Shown one piece after another: positions 1 to 6,526 of a stretch of 10,179 nt of DNA (position 1 is the stretch's first letter; every line of letters starts with the position of its first letter). The translations under genes and the position numbers were made by a program. The stretch is from NCBI GenBank assembly GCA_017964055.1, contig JAGCSS010000116.1, forward strand, positions 1 through 10,179. The letters are read 5' to 3'. This DNA is from Lachnospiraceae bacterium. GTDB lineage: Bacteria > Bacillota > Clostridia > Lachnospirales > Lachnospiraceae. The notes beneath the pieces are model-generated. The model worked only from the letters and a program-made list of their open reading frames with translations. It did not search any database and was not told where the DNA came from.

Positions 1-44
1 AAAAAACAGGCTCGTTTCACGGCCACCTTATTCTTCATTTTAAC

Positions 45-72
45 ATTATACACTAAAATCTCAAAAAGTCAC
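45..72 (-). promoter_or_regulatory. Probable sigma-A-type promoter pointing off the left edge
   Basis: On the minus strand a perfect -10 box TATAAT (45-50) lies 16 bp downstream of GTGACT (67-72), which matches four of six -35 positions. Transcription would start near position 36-39 and run leftward out of the window. An ATG at 36-38 opens a short frame (MKNKVAVKRACFF) that is still open at the edge. It has no ribosome binding site and would sit at the transcription start, so it may be a leader segment and not a gene start. The gene served cannot be named. Confidence 0.4.
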
Positions 73-101
73 CTGCTAATTTATTTTTTTCGGACAATAA
101 A

Positions 102-129
102 GGACGGACACGCAAAATGATGTCCGTCC
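102..129 (-). terminator. Hairpin, probable terminator of the chemoreceptor gene
   Basis: GGACGGACA (102-110) and TGTCCGTCC (121-129) form a perfect 9-bp stem with a 10-nt loop, starting about 50 nt past the chemoreceptor stop codon. Read on the minus strand it is followed by CTTTATTG, a weak T-tract, so termination is plausible but may be incomplete. The GGGGGACGGACA arm resembles dispersed palindromes seen between genes in many Firmicutes; that likeness is from memory. Confidence 0.55.
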
Positions 130-137
130 CCCGATAT

Positions 138-168
138 TTCCCGTTCCGGCAATAGGGCGAAACGGGAA
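138..168. repeat. Second inverted repeat after the chemoreceptor gene
   Basis: TTCCCGTT (138-145) and AACGGGAA (161-168) are perfect complements (8 bp) around a 15-nt loop. The hairpin lies between the chemoreceptor stop codon and the stem at 102-129, giving two stem-loops in series. With no T-run behind it, it may stabilise the mRNA 3' end or be a REP-like element. Confidence 0.45.
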
Positions 169-180
169 CCTTATCCTGTT

Positions 181-3015
181 TTAAAGTTTGAATCTCTTGA
201 TGATGTCGTTGAGCTCTTTTACTCTGTCTCTGCACGAAGCAACGCCGTCTGCCGTTCCGGATGTCGAGCCTACCATGTCGGAGGTCTTGTCCGCGATATC
301 GGTTACACCGTTTGCGGCCTCTGAGATAGTGGTGTTGATGCCGCCGATCGCTTCAACGATCTGGTTGATGTTCGTGTTGAGGGTCGAAATGCTGCTCTCG
401 ATGTCGGACATGCTGTCCTTGAACGAGTTCGCGTCGGTCCTGTACTGGTCGCTGACCTTACCGAAGTTGTCGTAGTCGGTAAGAACGTTGCTCTCAAGGA
501 ATCCGATCAGCTCACCGATGCACTCGGACATCTGTCCTACGGCATCATTAACCTCGGCAACGATCGAGGAAATATCCTTAACCGCCGTGGAGGACTGATC
601 TGCCAGATTTCCGATCTCGCTCGCAACAACCGAGAAGCCTCTGCCGGCCTCGCCTGCTCTTGCGGCCTCGATGGAAGCGTTAAGCGCGAGCAGTCCGGTA
701 CGTGACGAGATCGCCATGATCGTTCTGGTAAGTTCGTTGATCTTTTCAACAGCCTTGGATGCCTCGATGGCAGCCTCGGACTTAACCTTAACCGAATCGT
801 AGAGCTCGGTCGTCTTTCTCGTAGCGGCCTCTGTGGTGCGCTTGAGCTCGCCGGCCCTGTCCATAACCTCAACGGAAAGCTTATTGCCGTCATCGGCCAT
901 CTGCTTGATCTCTTCGGCGCCTGCCTGGATATTCTCAACGTTCGACGCAATGGACTGGGTCGAAGCGGTGGTCTCCTGCATGCCTGCCGCGAGCTCTTCG
1001 CTCGTTGCCGAGTTATCGGTGCAGAGCTCGTTGATCTTGATGGTAGCGTCATACAGCTCATCGACATTGCCCGAAATGCTGTCGCTCGCTCCGTGGATCT
1101 GGCCTACTATGCCGCTCAGGTTTTCATTCATCGAATCGACAGCCTTCGCGATCAGGCCGACCTCATCCTTACGCTTCGAAAGTCTCTTGACTCTCTCATC
1201 CTTGGTGAGATCGAAGTTCGCTGCCTTGTCGATAACGGGTACGAGTTCGTCAAACGCCTTCATCAGCGTCATAACGAACAGATATCCGAGTACGCAGCAG
1301 ATAATGGCTGCGATAATGCCGATCAGTATCAGTCTGCCTCTCAATGCCGTGATGGGCGCTATGAACTTGTCATAGTCAGCGGTAACTACCGCGATGACAT
1401 TGTTCCTGGTAAGCGCATATCCAGCGAGCTTATCGGAACCCTTATACTCATAAACCGTTGCGCCGGGCTCAACCTTCTGGCCCGCAGCGAGTTTCTCAAC
1501 GATACCCTTTACAGCTGCGTTCTCAACGGGCTCACCGATCTTCGATGCGGTGGGATGCCAGAGCATCGTTCCGTCCGCCGATACCATGTATGCGTAGGAG
1601 CCTTCAACTCCGCTGATCTCCAGATCGCCGAGGAGTGCCTCGTAGTCGATCTTGACGAATTTATCGTAGTCCGCAGTAACAAGAACGATATCTCCGCTCT
1701 TGGTGAATGCGTATCCGGCAACCTTTAATGCGCCCTTGTACTCATAGATGACCGATCCGTCCTCAACCTTTTTGCCTGCCGCGAGGTCGGATACGATACC
1801 CTTGACCGCCGCGTTCTCTACGGGCTGGCCGATCTTCGATGCGGTGGGATGCCAGAGCATCGTTCCGTCGGGCGATACCATGTATGCGTAAGATCCCTCA
1901 ACGCCGCTGATCTCGATGCCGCCGAGCAGCTCGTCGTAGTTGATCTTCATGAATGCGTCGTAATCCGCGGTAACGAGAAGGATATTGCCTTCGGATGTGA
2001 AGGAATAGCCCGCGATCTTGTTCGCTCCCTTGAACTCGTAAACAACCGCGCCGTCCGCTACGGTCTTGCCAGCAGCCAGATCCGATACAATGCCCTTAAC
2101 AGCCGCATTTTCTACGGGCTGGCCGACCTTCTCGGGAGTGGGATGCCAGAGCATCGTTCCGTCGGGCGATACCATGTATGCGTAGGAGCCGTCAACACCG
2201 CTGATGTGGATATTGCCGATCAGCGAATCATAGTCGATCTTAACAAAGTTTGCGTAGTCCGCGGTAACGAGCACGATATAGCCCTGTGAGGTAAACGCGT
2301 AGCCCGCAAGCTTGTACGAACCGTTGAACTCATAAAGAACTGCTCCGTTCTCTACCTTTTTGCCTGCCGCAAGGTCTGCGACAATGCCCTTGACCGCCGC
2401 ATTCTCTACGGGCTGGCCGATCTTCGATGCGGTGGGATGCCACATCATCGTACCGCTGGGGCTTACCATGTATGCGTAGGAACCTTCAACGTCCTTGATA
2501 TGGATATTGCTGAGGATCGTTCCTATCCTGCCCTGATCGAGCGGAAGTCCGAGCGCCGCTACCAGATCCATGCCGACAACAACCTCTTCCGCAAGGTTCT
2601 GCGCGCAGTTTTTATAAACTGCCTCACTTGAGACAATAGCCGAGTTGATGCCGACTACCGCTTCTTCAGCGAGGTTCATCGCATAGTTCAGATAAACCTC
2701 TTCGCCGAAATCACGCAGCGAGTTGATCGATACGGCAGCTTCCTCAGCGAGGTTCAATGCATAATTTCCGTATGTCCCTTCGCTCGATTCGGTCGCAAAG
2801 TCGATACCGACAGCCGCCTCCTCGGCAAGGTTCATCGCATAAGTACTGTAAGTTTCTTCCATTGTTTTTCTCGCCTGCGAGATGGAGATCAGGACGAGAA
2901 GGATCAACGGAACAGCGATCATCACTACGATCAGCATCGCGATCTTCGTGTTCATCCTGTTAAAGAAACTGACCTTTGAAGAGTTATTTGTTTTGAAAGA
3001 ATCGGCTTCTTTCAT
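181..3015 (-). CDS. Methyl-accepting chemotaxis protein with four tandem Cache repeats
   Basis: This 944-residue transmembrane chemoreceptor should sense a ligand outside the cell and control CheA through CheW. Domains in order: short cytoplasmic N-terminus; membrane helix about 24-45; four 26-residue helical repeats (56-159) with the core NLAEEA; four 98-residue Cache/PAS-like units starting at 171, 269, 367 and 465, each with GSYAYMVS and WHPT; second membrane helix about 561-586; HAMP-like linker to about 640; cytoplasmic coiled coil. The signalling tip is clear at about 769-815 ([20 protein letters not shown]), but the usual QTN before LLALNA reads RTG. There is no NWETF-type C-terminal tether. 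The ATG at 3013-3015 was chosen over one 19 codons upstream because AAAGGGGT stands just before it and the upstream ATG has no binding site. Receptors of this family usually carry one or two Cache modules. The family call is firm; the ligand is unknown. Confidence 0.95.
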   Translation of the reverse strand: MKEADSFKTNNSSKVSFFNRMNTKIAMLIVVMIAVPLILLVLISISQARKTMEETYSTYAMNLAEEAAVGIDFATESSEGTYGNYALNLAEEAAVSINSLRDFGEEVYLNYAMNLAEEAVVGINSAIVSSEAVYKNCAQNLAEEVVVGMDLVAALGLPLDQGRIGTILSNIHIKDVEGSYAYMVSPSGTMMWHPTASKIGQPVENAAVKGIVADLAAGKKVENGAVLYEFNGSYKLAGYAFTSQGYIVLVTADYANFVKIDYDSLIGNIHISGVDGSYAYMVSPDGTMLWHPTPEKVGQPVENAAVKGIVSDLAAGKTVADGAVVYEFKGANKIAGYSFTSEGNILLVTADYDAFMKINYDELLGGIEISGVEGSYAYMVSPDGTMLWHPTASKIGQPVENAAVKGIVSDLAAGKKVEDGSVIYEYKGALKVAGYAFTKSGDIVLVTADYDKFVKIDYEALLGDLEISGVEGSYAYMVSADGTMLWHPTASKIGEPVENAAVKGIVEKLAAGQKVEPGATVYEYKGSDKLAGYALTRNNVIAVVTADYDKFIAPITALRGRLILIGIIAAIICCVLGYLFVMTLMKAFDELVPVIDKAANFDLTKDERVKRLSKRKDEVGLIAKAVDSMNENLSGIVGQIHGASDSISGNVDELYDATIKINELCTDNSATSEELAAGMQETTASTQSIASNVENIQAGAEEIKQMADDGNKLSVEVMDRAGELKRTTEAATRKTTELYDSVKVKSEAAIEASKAVEKINELTRTIMAISSRTGLLALNASIEAARAGEAGRGFSVVASEIGNLADQSSTAVKDISSIVAEVNDAVGQMSECIGELIGFLESNVLTDYDNFGKVSDQYRTDANSFKDSMSDIESSISTLNTNINQIVEAIGGINTTISEAANGVTDIADKTSDMVGSTSGTADGVASCRDRVKELNDIIKRFKL
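1330..2505 (-). repeat. Four in-frame tandem Cache units, 294 bp each
   Basis: Within the chemoreceptor, four units of exactly 98 residues follow each other without spacers: residues 171-268 (2212-2505), 269-366 (1918-2211), 367-464 (1624-1917) and 465-562 (1330-1623). Each carries a GSYAYMVS segment, a WHPT turn, [16 protein letters not shown], a V/I/L-Y-E-Y/F strand and VVTADY-like C-terminal strand. The DNA is repetitive too: the block around GATCTTCGATGCGGTGGGAT recurs 294 bp apart near 1537 and 1831. Proteins are much closer than synonymous sites, so the array is not a brand-new duplication. Confidence 0.93.
2539..2850 (-). repeat. Four in-frame 26-residue helical repeats, 78 bp each
   Basis: Residues 56-159 of the chemoreceptor are four units starting at Tyr56, Tyr82, Tyr108 and Tyr134, exactly 26 residues apart. 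The pattern is Y-x-x-Y/C-A-x-N-L-A-E-E-x-x-V-x-(I/M)-(D/N) followed by about nine less conserved residues rich in S, E and small side chains. The composition predicts one continuous amphipathic helix leaving the membrane after helix 1, as the long N-terminal helix of a Cache sensor does, but lengthened fourfold. Confidence 0.9.
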
Positions 3016-3029
3016 GCTGCACCCCTTTC

Positions 3030-3045
3030 GGCAGATATTTCTGCC
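3030..3045. promoter_or_regulatory. Inverted repeat just upstream of the chemoreceptor ribosome binding site
   Basis: GGCAGA-TATT-TCTGCC is a perfect 6-bp inverted repeat with a 4-bp centre. It directly abuts the ribosome binding site (3021-3029) in the chemoreceptor leader. In RNA it could form a hairpin that affects ribosome access; in DNA it could be a protein site. No regulator can be named. Confidence 0.4.
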
Positions 3046-3061
3046 AAATATTTCTGTTTTT

Positions 3062-3079
3062 ATAGCAAGCAATTGCTAT
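3062..3079. promoter_or_regulatory. Hairpin at the start of the chemoreceptor leader
   Basis: ATAGCAA-GCAA-TTGCTAT is a perfect 7-bp stem with a four-base loop. It begins within a few bases of the start of transcription predicted from the promoter at 3087-3115, so it could protect the 5' end of the mRNA or serve as an operator. Confidence 0.4.
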
Positions 3080-3086
3080 TGTCATA

Positions 3087-3115
3087 ATAATACACCCGTT
3101 TTCCCTTTTTGTGAA
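3087..3115 (-). promoter_or_regulatory. Sigma-A-type promoter of the chemoreceptor gene
   Basis: On the minus strand TTCACA (3110-3115, five of six matches to TTGACA) is followed after exactly 17 bp by TATTAT (3087-3092, five of six matches to TATAAT). Transcription would start near 3080, giving a leader of about 65 nt. No sigma-28 flagellar-type promoter was found, so the receptor may not be tied to the flagellar regulon. Confidence 0.6.
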
Positions 3116-3140
3116 TAGATTTGACAAAATTTTTTAGTAT

Positions 3141-3201
3141 TTTTACCAGAATTGTGCAAATTTTTTGGTGCTGAATGACACTTTGCCTATTTCTGGTAAA
3201 A
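3141..3201. promoter_or_regulatory. Spaced 11-bp inverted repeat between divergent genes
   Basis: TTTTACCAGAA (3141-3151) and TTCTGGTAAAA (3191-3201) are exact complements separated by 39 bp. They sit between the promoters for the leftward chemoreceptor and rightward fhs. Half-site length and spacing would suit a regulator that binds two sites and loops the DNA. This is inference; no terminator or gene explains the repeat. Confidence 0.45.
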
Positions 3202-3216
3202 GTTTTCACCTTTTCA

Positions 3217-3246
3217 TTGACCTTATGCCTTTCTTATAGTTAAAAT
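3217..3246 (+). promoter_or_regulatory. Probable promoter of fhs
   Basis: TTGACC (3217-3222) and TAAAAT (3241-3246) each match five of six consensus bases with 18 bp between them. An overlapping alternative is TTTTCA (3211-3216), 18 bp, TATAGT (3235-3240). Either gives a fhs leader of about 60-70 nt. Confidence 0.5.
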
Positions 3247-3252
3247 GAGTAG

Positions 3253-3275
3253 GTCGGAGAAACATATGCTCCGGC
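3253..3275 (+). promoter_or_regulatory. Hairpin in the fhs leader
   Basis: GTCGGAG (3253-3259) pairs with CTCCGGC (3269-3275), seven pairs with one G-U, around a 9-nt loop. A purine-rich run of about 40 nt follows and contains the fhs ribosome binding site GGAGAG (3301-3306). The hairpin could be a 5' stabiliser; it matches no riboswitch class I know. Confidence 0.35.
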
Positions 3276-3315
3276 GAAAAAGGAAAAAGGAAAGACGAAC
3301 GGAGAGAAGAAAAAC

Positions 3316-4989
3316 ATGTACAAAACAGACATCGAGATCGCGCAGGAATGCACGATGCGCCCCATCACGGAAATAGCGGCCGCCGCAGGCGTCGGCGACG
3401 AGTACCTTGAGCAATACGGCCGCTATAAGGCAAAGGTTGATTACAAGCTCTTAAAGGACCGAAAGGACACCCCCGACGGAAAGCTCATCCTTGTCACGGC
3501 CATCAATCCCACCCCCGCGGGTGAAGGCAAGACCACAACGACCGTAGGTCTCGCGGACGGCCTCAAAAAGATCGGCAAAAATGTTATCGTAGCTCTGCGC
3601 GAGCCCTCGCTCGGACCCGTTTTCGGCGTTAAGGGCGGCGCTGCCGGCGGCGGATTCGCACAGGTTGTACCGATGGAGGACATCAACCTTCATTTCACCG
3701 GAGATTTCCACGCCATAGGCGCAGCGAACAATCTGCTCGCCGCGATGCTGGACAATCACATCCAGCAGGGCAACGCGCTCGGGATCGACGTTAAGAAGAT
3801 CACCTGGAAGCGCTGTGTGGATATGAACGACCGTCAGCTCAGGAACATCGTCGACGGCCTCGGCGGCAGGATGCAGGGCGTGCCCCGCGAGGACGGCTTC
3901 GATATCACGGTTGCTAGCGAAGTTATGGCTGTTCTGTGCCTGTCTTCTTCGATCACCGATATGAAGGAGCGTCTCGGCCGCATGATCGTGGGCTACACCT
4001 ACGACGACCGCCCCGTTACAGCGCATGACCTGAAAGCGGAAGGCGCGATGGCCGCTCTTCTTAAGGATGCTTTAAAGCCCAATCTCGTACAGACGCTCGA
4101 GGGAACTCCTTCCTTCATTCACGGCGGTCCCTTCGCTAACATAGCTCACGGCTGCAACTCGATCATTGCCACGAGGATGGCGATGAAGCTCGGTGATTAC
4201 GCGGTTACCGAGGCAGGCTTCGGAGCCGACCTTGGTGCGGAGAAGTTCCTCGACATCAAGTGCCGTCTCGCAGGACTTACACCCTCCGCTGTTGTTATCG
4301 TTGCGACGGTACGCGCTCTTAAGAACCACGGCGGCGTGCCCAAGGCAGAGCTCGGCGAGGAGAATCTGGCCGCACTCGAGGCAGGTCTTCCGAACCTCCT
4401 GCGCCATGTTGACAATATCAAAAACGTATATAAGCTTCCCTGTGTTGTCGCTATCAACGCATTCCCGACCGACACCGCGGCAGAGCTGGCTCTCGTTGAG
4501 AAAAAGTGCCGTGAGCTGGGCGTTAACGTGGCTCTCAGCGAAGTATGGGCAAAGGGCGGCGAAGGCGGCATCGCTCTTGCGAACGAAGTAGTCCGTCTCT
4601 GCGAGGAACCCAACGATTTCAGCTTCAGCTACGATCTCGACATGAGCATCGAGGAAAAGCTCGAGGCCATCTCAAAGCGCGTTTACCATGCCGACGGCGT
4701 TACGATCGAGCCCGCTGCCCGCAAGCAGCTCGAGACTCTCACAAAGCTCGGTTTCGACAAGATCCCGGTATGCATGGCCAAGACACAGTACAGCTTCTCG
4801 GACGATCCCGGAAAGCTCGGCGCGCCCGATCATTTCAACATCACGGTCCGCAATCTTAAGGTCAGCGCAGGCGCAGGCTTCATCGTTGCCCTTACCGGCG
4901 ACATCATGACCATGCCCGGACTGCCCAAGGTTCCCGCCGCGGAGAAGATCGACGTTGACGAGAACGGCGTGATCACAGGCCTGTTCTGA
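3316..4989 (+). CDS. fhs: Formate--tetrahydrofolate ligase
   Basis: This cytoplasmic enzyme (EC 6.3.4.3) joins formate to THF using ATP, giving 10-formyl-THF for purines, formyl-Met-tRNA and, in acetogens and purine or glycine fermenters, energy metabolism. The 557-residue length is full for the family. Visible marks are the nucleotide loop [11 protein letters not shown] (66-76), [19 protein letters not shown] (95-113) and the following [21 protein letters not shown] segment, all family signatures. The start is fixed by GGAGAG nine bases upstream. fchA follows after 74 bp and makes the next pathway step, so the pair probably shares a transcript. No frameshift or missing motif was seen. Confidence 0.98.
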   Translation: MYKTDIEIAQECTMRPITEIAAAAGVGDEYLEQYGRYKAKVDYKLLKDRKDTPDGKLILVTAINPTPAGEGKTTTTVGLADGLKKIGKNVIVALREPSLGPVFGVKGGAAGGGFAQVVPMEDINLHFTGDFHAIGAANNLLAAMLDNHIQQGNALGIDVKKITWKRCVDMNDRQLRNIVDGLGGRMQGVPREDGFDITVASEVMAVLCLSSSITDMKERLGRMIVGYTYDDRPVTAHDLKAEGAMAALLKDALKPNLVQTLEGTPSFIHGGPFANIAHGCNSIIATRMAMKLGDYAVTEAGFGADLGAEKFLDIKCRLAGLTPSAVVIVATVRALKNHGGVPKAELGEENLAALEAGLPNLLRHVDNIKNVYKLPCVVAINAFPTDTAAELALVEKKCRELGVNVALSEVWAKGGEGGIALANEVVRLCEEPNDFSFSYDLDMSIEEKLEAISKRVYHADGVTIEPAARKQLETLTKLGFDKIPVCMAKTQYSFSDDPGKLGAPDHFNITVRNLKVSAGAGFIVALTGDIMTMPGLPKVPAAEKIDVDENGVITGLF

Positions 4990-5014
4990 TCGATTCAAAT
5001 CAAATATTTGTGCC

Positions 5015-5040
5015 CGGCAGTCCCTCGTTTCGGACTGCCG
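5015..5040 (+). promoter_or_regulatory. Hairpin between fhs and fchA
   Basis: CGGCAGTCC (5015-5023) and GGACTGCCG (5032-5040) form a perfect GC-rich 9-bp stem with an 8-nt loop in the 74-bp gap between the genes. No T-tract follows, so a simple terminator is unlikely. It may reduce read-through or protect the fhs mRNA 3' end, making fchA less abundant. Confidence 0.5.
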
Positions 5041-5063
5041 AACCGGCACGGATCGGAGAATAT

Positions 5064-5693
5064 ATGCTTACAGAAAAAAACTGCCGTGAAGTTACCGAAG
5101 TCCTCGCGTCAAACAAGCCCGTTCCGGGCGGCGGAGGCGGAGCTGCCATGGCCGGAGCCCTCGCCGTTTCGCTCTGCGCGATGGCCGGTAATTTTACCGT
5201 CGGAAAGAAAAAATACGCCGATGTTGAGGAAGAAGCCAAAGAGCTGCTCACCGAATGCGAAGAGCTCCGCATCAGGCTGCTGAACCTCGTCGAAGCCGAT
5301 GCCGAAGCTTTCGAGCCCCTCTCAAAGGCCTACAGCATCCCGAAGGACGATCCTTCACGTGCCGACCGTCTCGAAGAGGCCACGATGAACGCGATCATGG
5401 CTCCTCTCGATATCATGGACGCCTGCGCGGATGTCATCGAGCTGCTCGACCGCATGTACGCGATCTGCAACCGCATGATGATCTCGGATGTTGCCTGCGG
5501 AGCCATTCTCGCCGGATCCGCGATGAAGGCCGCTTCGATAAATGTCTATGTCAATACCGCGACCCTGCGCGACCGCGTAAAGGCTTCCGAGTATGAGATG
5601 ACGGCCGACCGCCTGCTCGAGGATTACCTTCCCATGGCCGAGGTCATCGCCGAAGAGATAACCGCCGACCTTCGCGAAGAAAATGAAGATTAA
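5064..5693 (+). CDS. fchA: Methenyl-THF cyclohydrolase of the FTCD C-terminal (FchA) type
   Basis: This 209-residue cytoplasmic protein matches the cyclodeaminase/cyclohydrolase family and, as a stand-alone domain of usual length, fits FchA, which interconverts 10-formyl-THF and 5,10-methenyl-THF. Seen in the sequence are the glycine-rich PVPGGGGGAAMAGA loop (19-32), the AxxLxxAMxxN-like helix after it, Asp79 in VEADAEAF, and SDVACGAILAGSAMKAASIN (141-160), a family hallmark. The ATG at 5064 was preferred to one 18 codons upstream because CGGAGAA (5054-5060) lies just before it and the upstream stretch overlaps the hairpin at 5015-5040. It follows fhs, whose product is its substrate. A formimino-THF cyclodeaminase role is possible but no formiminotransferase or histidine-degradation gene is nearby. 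Confidence 0.88.
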   Translation: MLTEKNCREVTEVLASNKPVPGGGGGAAMAGALAVSLCAMAGNFTVGKKKYADVEEEAKELLTECEELRIRLLNLVEADAEAFEPLSKAYSIPKDDPSRADRLEEATMNAIMAPLDIMDACADVIELLDRMYAICNRMMISDVACGAILAGSAMKAASINVYVNTATLRDRVKASEYEMTADRLLEDYLPMAEVIAEEITADLREENED

Positions 5694-5712
5694 AACAAAT
5701 ATTTTTTGCATC

Positions 5713-5740
5713 TTTACAAACGTATCATTTCGTATATAAT
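5713..5740 (+). promoter_or_regulatory. Promoter of the folT-folC operon
   Basis: TTTACA (5713-5718, five of six) is followed after 16 bp by a perfect TATAAT (5735-5740). Transcription would start near 5747, about ten bases before the riboswitch, so the leader begins with the aptamer. This separates folT-folC from the fhs-fchA transcript. Confidence 0.7.
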
Positions 5741-5756
5741 AAACTCGTTTTTATTA

Positions 5757-5852
5757 GTGTCAGAGTAGAAACGACGCGTTAAGTGCCTCCGGATGGGAAG
5801 TCGCCGGTGGACGAAGGCTCACGCCGCGGTGTCGTTTCGCATCCGCTGTCAC
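5757..5852 (+). promoter_or_regulatory. Tetrahydrofolate riboswitch, class I (folT motif) aptamer
   Basis: The leader carries the conserved THF-I elements: GAGTAGA (5763-5769), CGCGTTAAGTG (5776 onward), GATGGGA.GTCG in the P3 loop, ACGAAGG, CGCGGTG and GCATCCGCT near the end. P1 is GTGTCAG (5757-5763) with CTGTCAC (5846-5852), one U-U mismatch. P2 is GAAACGAC (5768-5775) with GTCGTTTC (5831-5838), perfect over 8 bp. P3 is CCTCCGG with CCGGTGG, and a small GGC-TCAC-GCC hairpin matches the remaining arm. Known members bind THF and related reduced folates and usually lower expression of folate uptake or synthesis genes. The gene behind it is a folate ECF transporter, as expected. Confidence 0.93.
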
Positions 5853-5910
5853 CAAGAGAGTATTATGCTCCTGTCAGTGACGGCTCCTCTACAGTCTCAC
5901 CGAAAGGAGC
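5846..5910 (+). promoter_or_regulatory. Expression platform of the THF riboswitch
   Basis: The ribosome binding site AAAGGAG lies at 5903-5909. GCTCCT occurs twice upstream (5867-5872, 5883-5888) and either copy can pair with AGGAGC (5905-5910), hiding the site. The 3' strand of P1 (5846-5852) can instead pair over seven bases with GTGACGG (5877-5883), one of them G-U. Forming P1 with ligand therefore changes which downstream pairs are available. The 5883-5910 hairpin is followed by TTTTATT and could also act as a weak terminator. Translational control is more likely; the exact switch is inferred. Confidence 0.6.
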
Positions 5911-5917
5911 TTTTATT

Positions 5918-6526
5918 ATGCAAAACAACAGACGATTCACAGTAATCCAGCTGGTTACCGACGCCATGCTCTGCGCCGTATGCGCGGTTCTCGGGTATCT
6001 CGCGATCGACCTCACCAGCATCAAGATCACCTTTGAGAGTCTTCCGATCCTGATCGCGGCTCTTCTGTTCGGCCCGGTCGACGGCATCACGGTCGGCGCG
6101 GTCGGAACCCTCATTTACCAGTATCTCCGCTACGGCTTTACCGCCACGACGGTCCTCTGGATGCTCCCTTACATAGTTCTCGGGTTCATCGCGGGCTTCT
6201 ATGCCAAAAAGAAAGATTTCCGCTATAAGCCCACCGAGCTCGGAGTTCTCGTTATCCTGTGCGAGCTGGTAGTGACCCTGCTCAACACGCTGGTCATCCT
6301 GATCGACAGCAAGTTCTACGGATGGTATTATCCCACGCTCATCACCGGTTCGCTCGTGATCAGACTCGTTGTCTGCATCGCAAAGGCGATCGTGTTCGGA
6401 GTTGTCCTCTATCCGCTGCTCACAGCCATCAGGAGGAACGGAGGACTTAAGTTTGCCGCGGCGCAGACACGTCCCGACAAAAAAGACAGAACCGCTTCGG
6501 ACGGTCCGGAGGTAGCTTCAAAATGA
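5918..6526 (+). CDS. folT: Folate ECF transporter substrate-binding subunit
   Basis: This 202-residue integral membrane protein is the S component of an energy-coupling-factor transporter; it binds folate outside and uses shared EcfA/EcfA'/EcfT subunits, not encoded here, for uptake. The sequence has about six hydrophobic segments between residues 9 and 171 and the folate-family segments KITFESLPI (36-44) and FGPVDGITVGAVGTLIYQ (51-68), plus a small FYGWYYPT loop. A charged, probably disordered tail ends it. The ATG at 5918 is chosen because AAAGGAG stands 8 bp upstream; a longer frame from 5783 would run through the riboswitch. The riboswitch and the folC gene behind it both support folate as substrate. 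The stop codon overlaps the folC start (ATGA). Confidence 0.93.
   Translation: MQNNRRFTVIQLVTDAMLCAVCAVLGYLAIDLTSIKITFESLPILIAALLFGPVDGITVGAVGTLIYQYLRYGFTATTVLWMLPYIVLGFIAGFYAKKKDFRYKPTELGVLVILCELVVTLLNTLVILIDSKFYGWYYPTLITGSLVIRLVVCIAKAIVFGVVLYPLLTAIRRNGGLKFAAAQTRPDKKDRTASDGPEVASK

Noticed and set aside
1093..2289. Long plus-strand open frames opposite the chemoreceptor repeats
   Set aside because: They are antisense shadows; their repetitive sequence simply mirrors the Cache repeats and they lack ribosome binding sites.
1330..2850. Regular repeats as a CRISPR array or a DNA minisatellite
   Set aside because: Periods of 78 and 294 bp are in frame, encode conserved protein units and lack the repeat-spacer pattern.
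3016..3072. Upstream ATG adding 19 residues to the chemoreceptor
   Set aside because: It has no ribosome binding site, the added residues run through the leader hairpins, and AAAGGGGT lies right before the ATG at 3013-3015.
3121..3149. TTGACA at 3121 as the main fhs promoter
   Set aside because: At 17 bp the -10 position reads TACCAG, a poor match, and TAGTAT at 3135 is only 8 bp away.
5783..5917. N-terminal extension of FolT starting at 5783
   Set aside because: It would translate the THF riboswitch and its platform; the start with AAAGGAG at 5918 gives a normal ECF S component.
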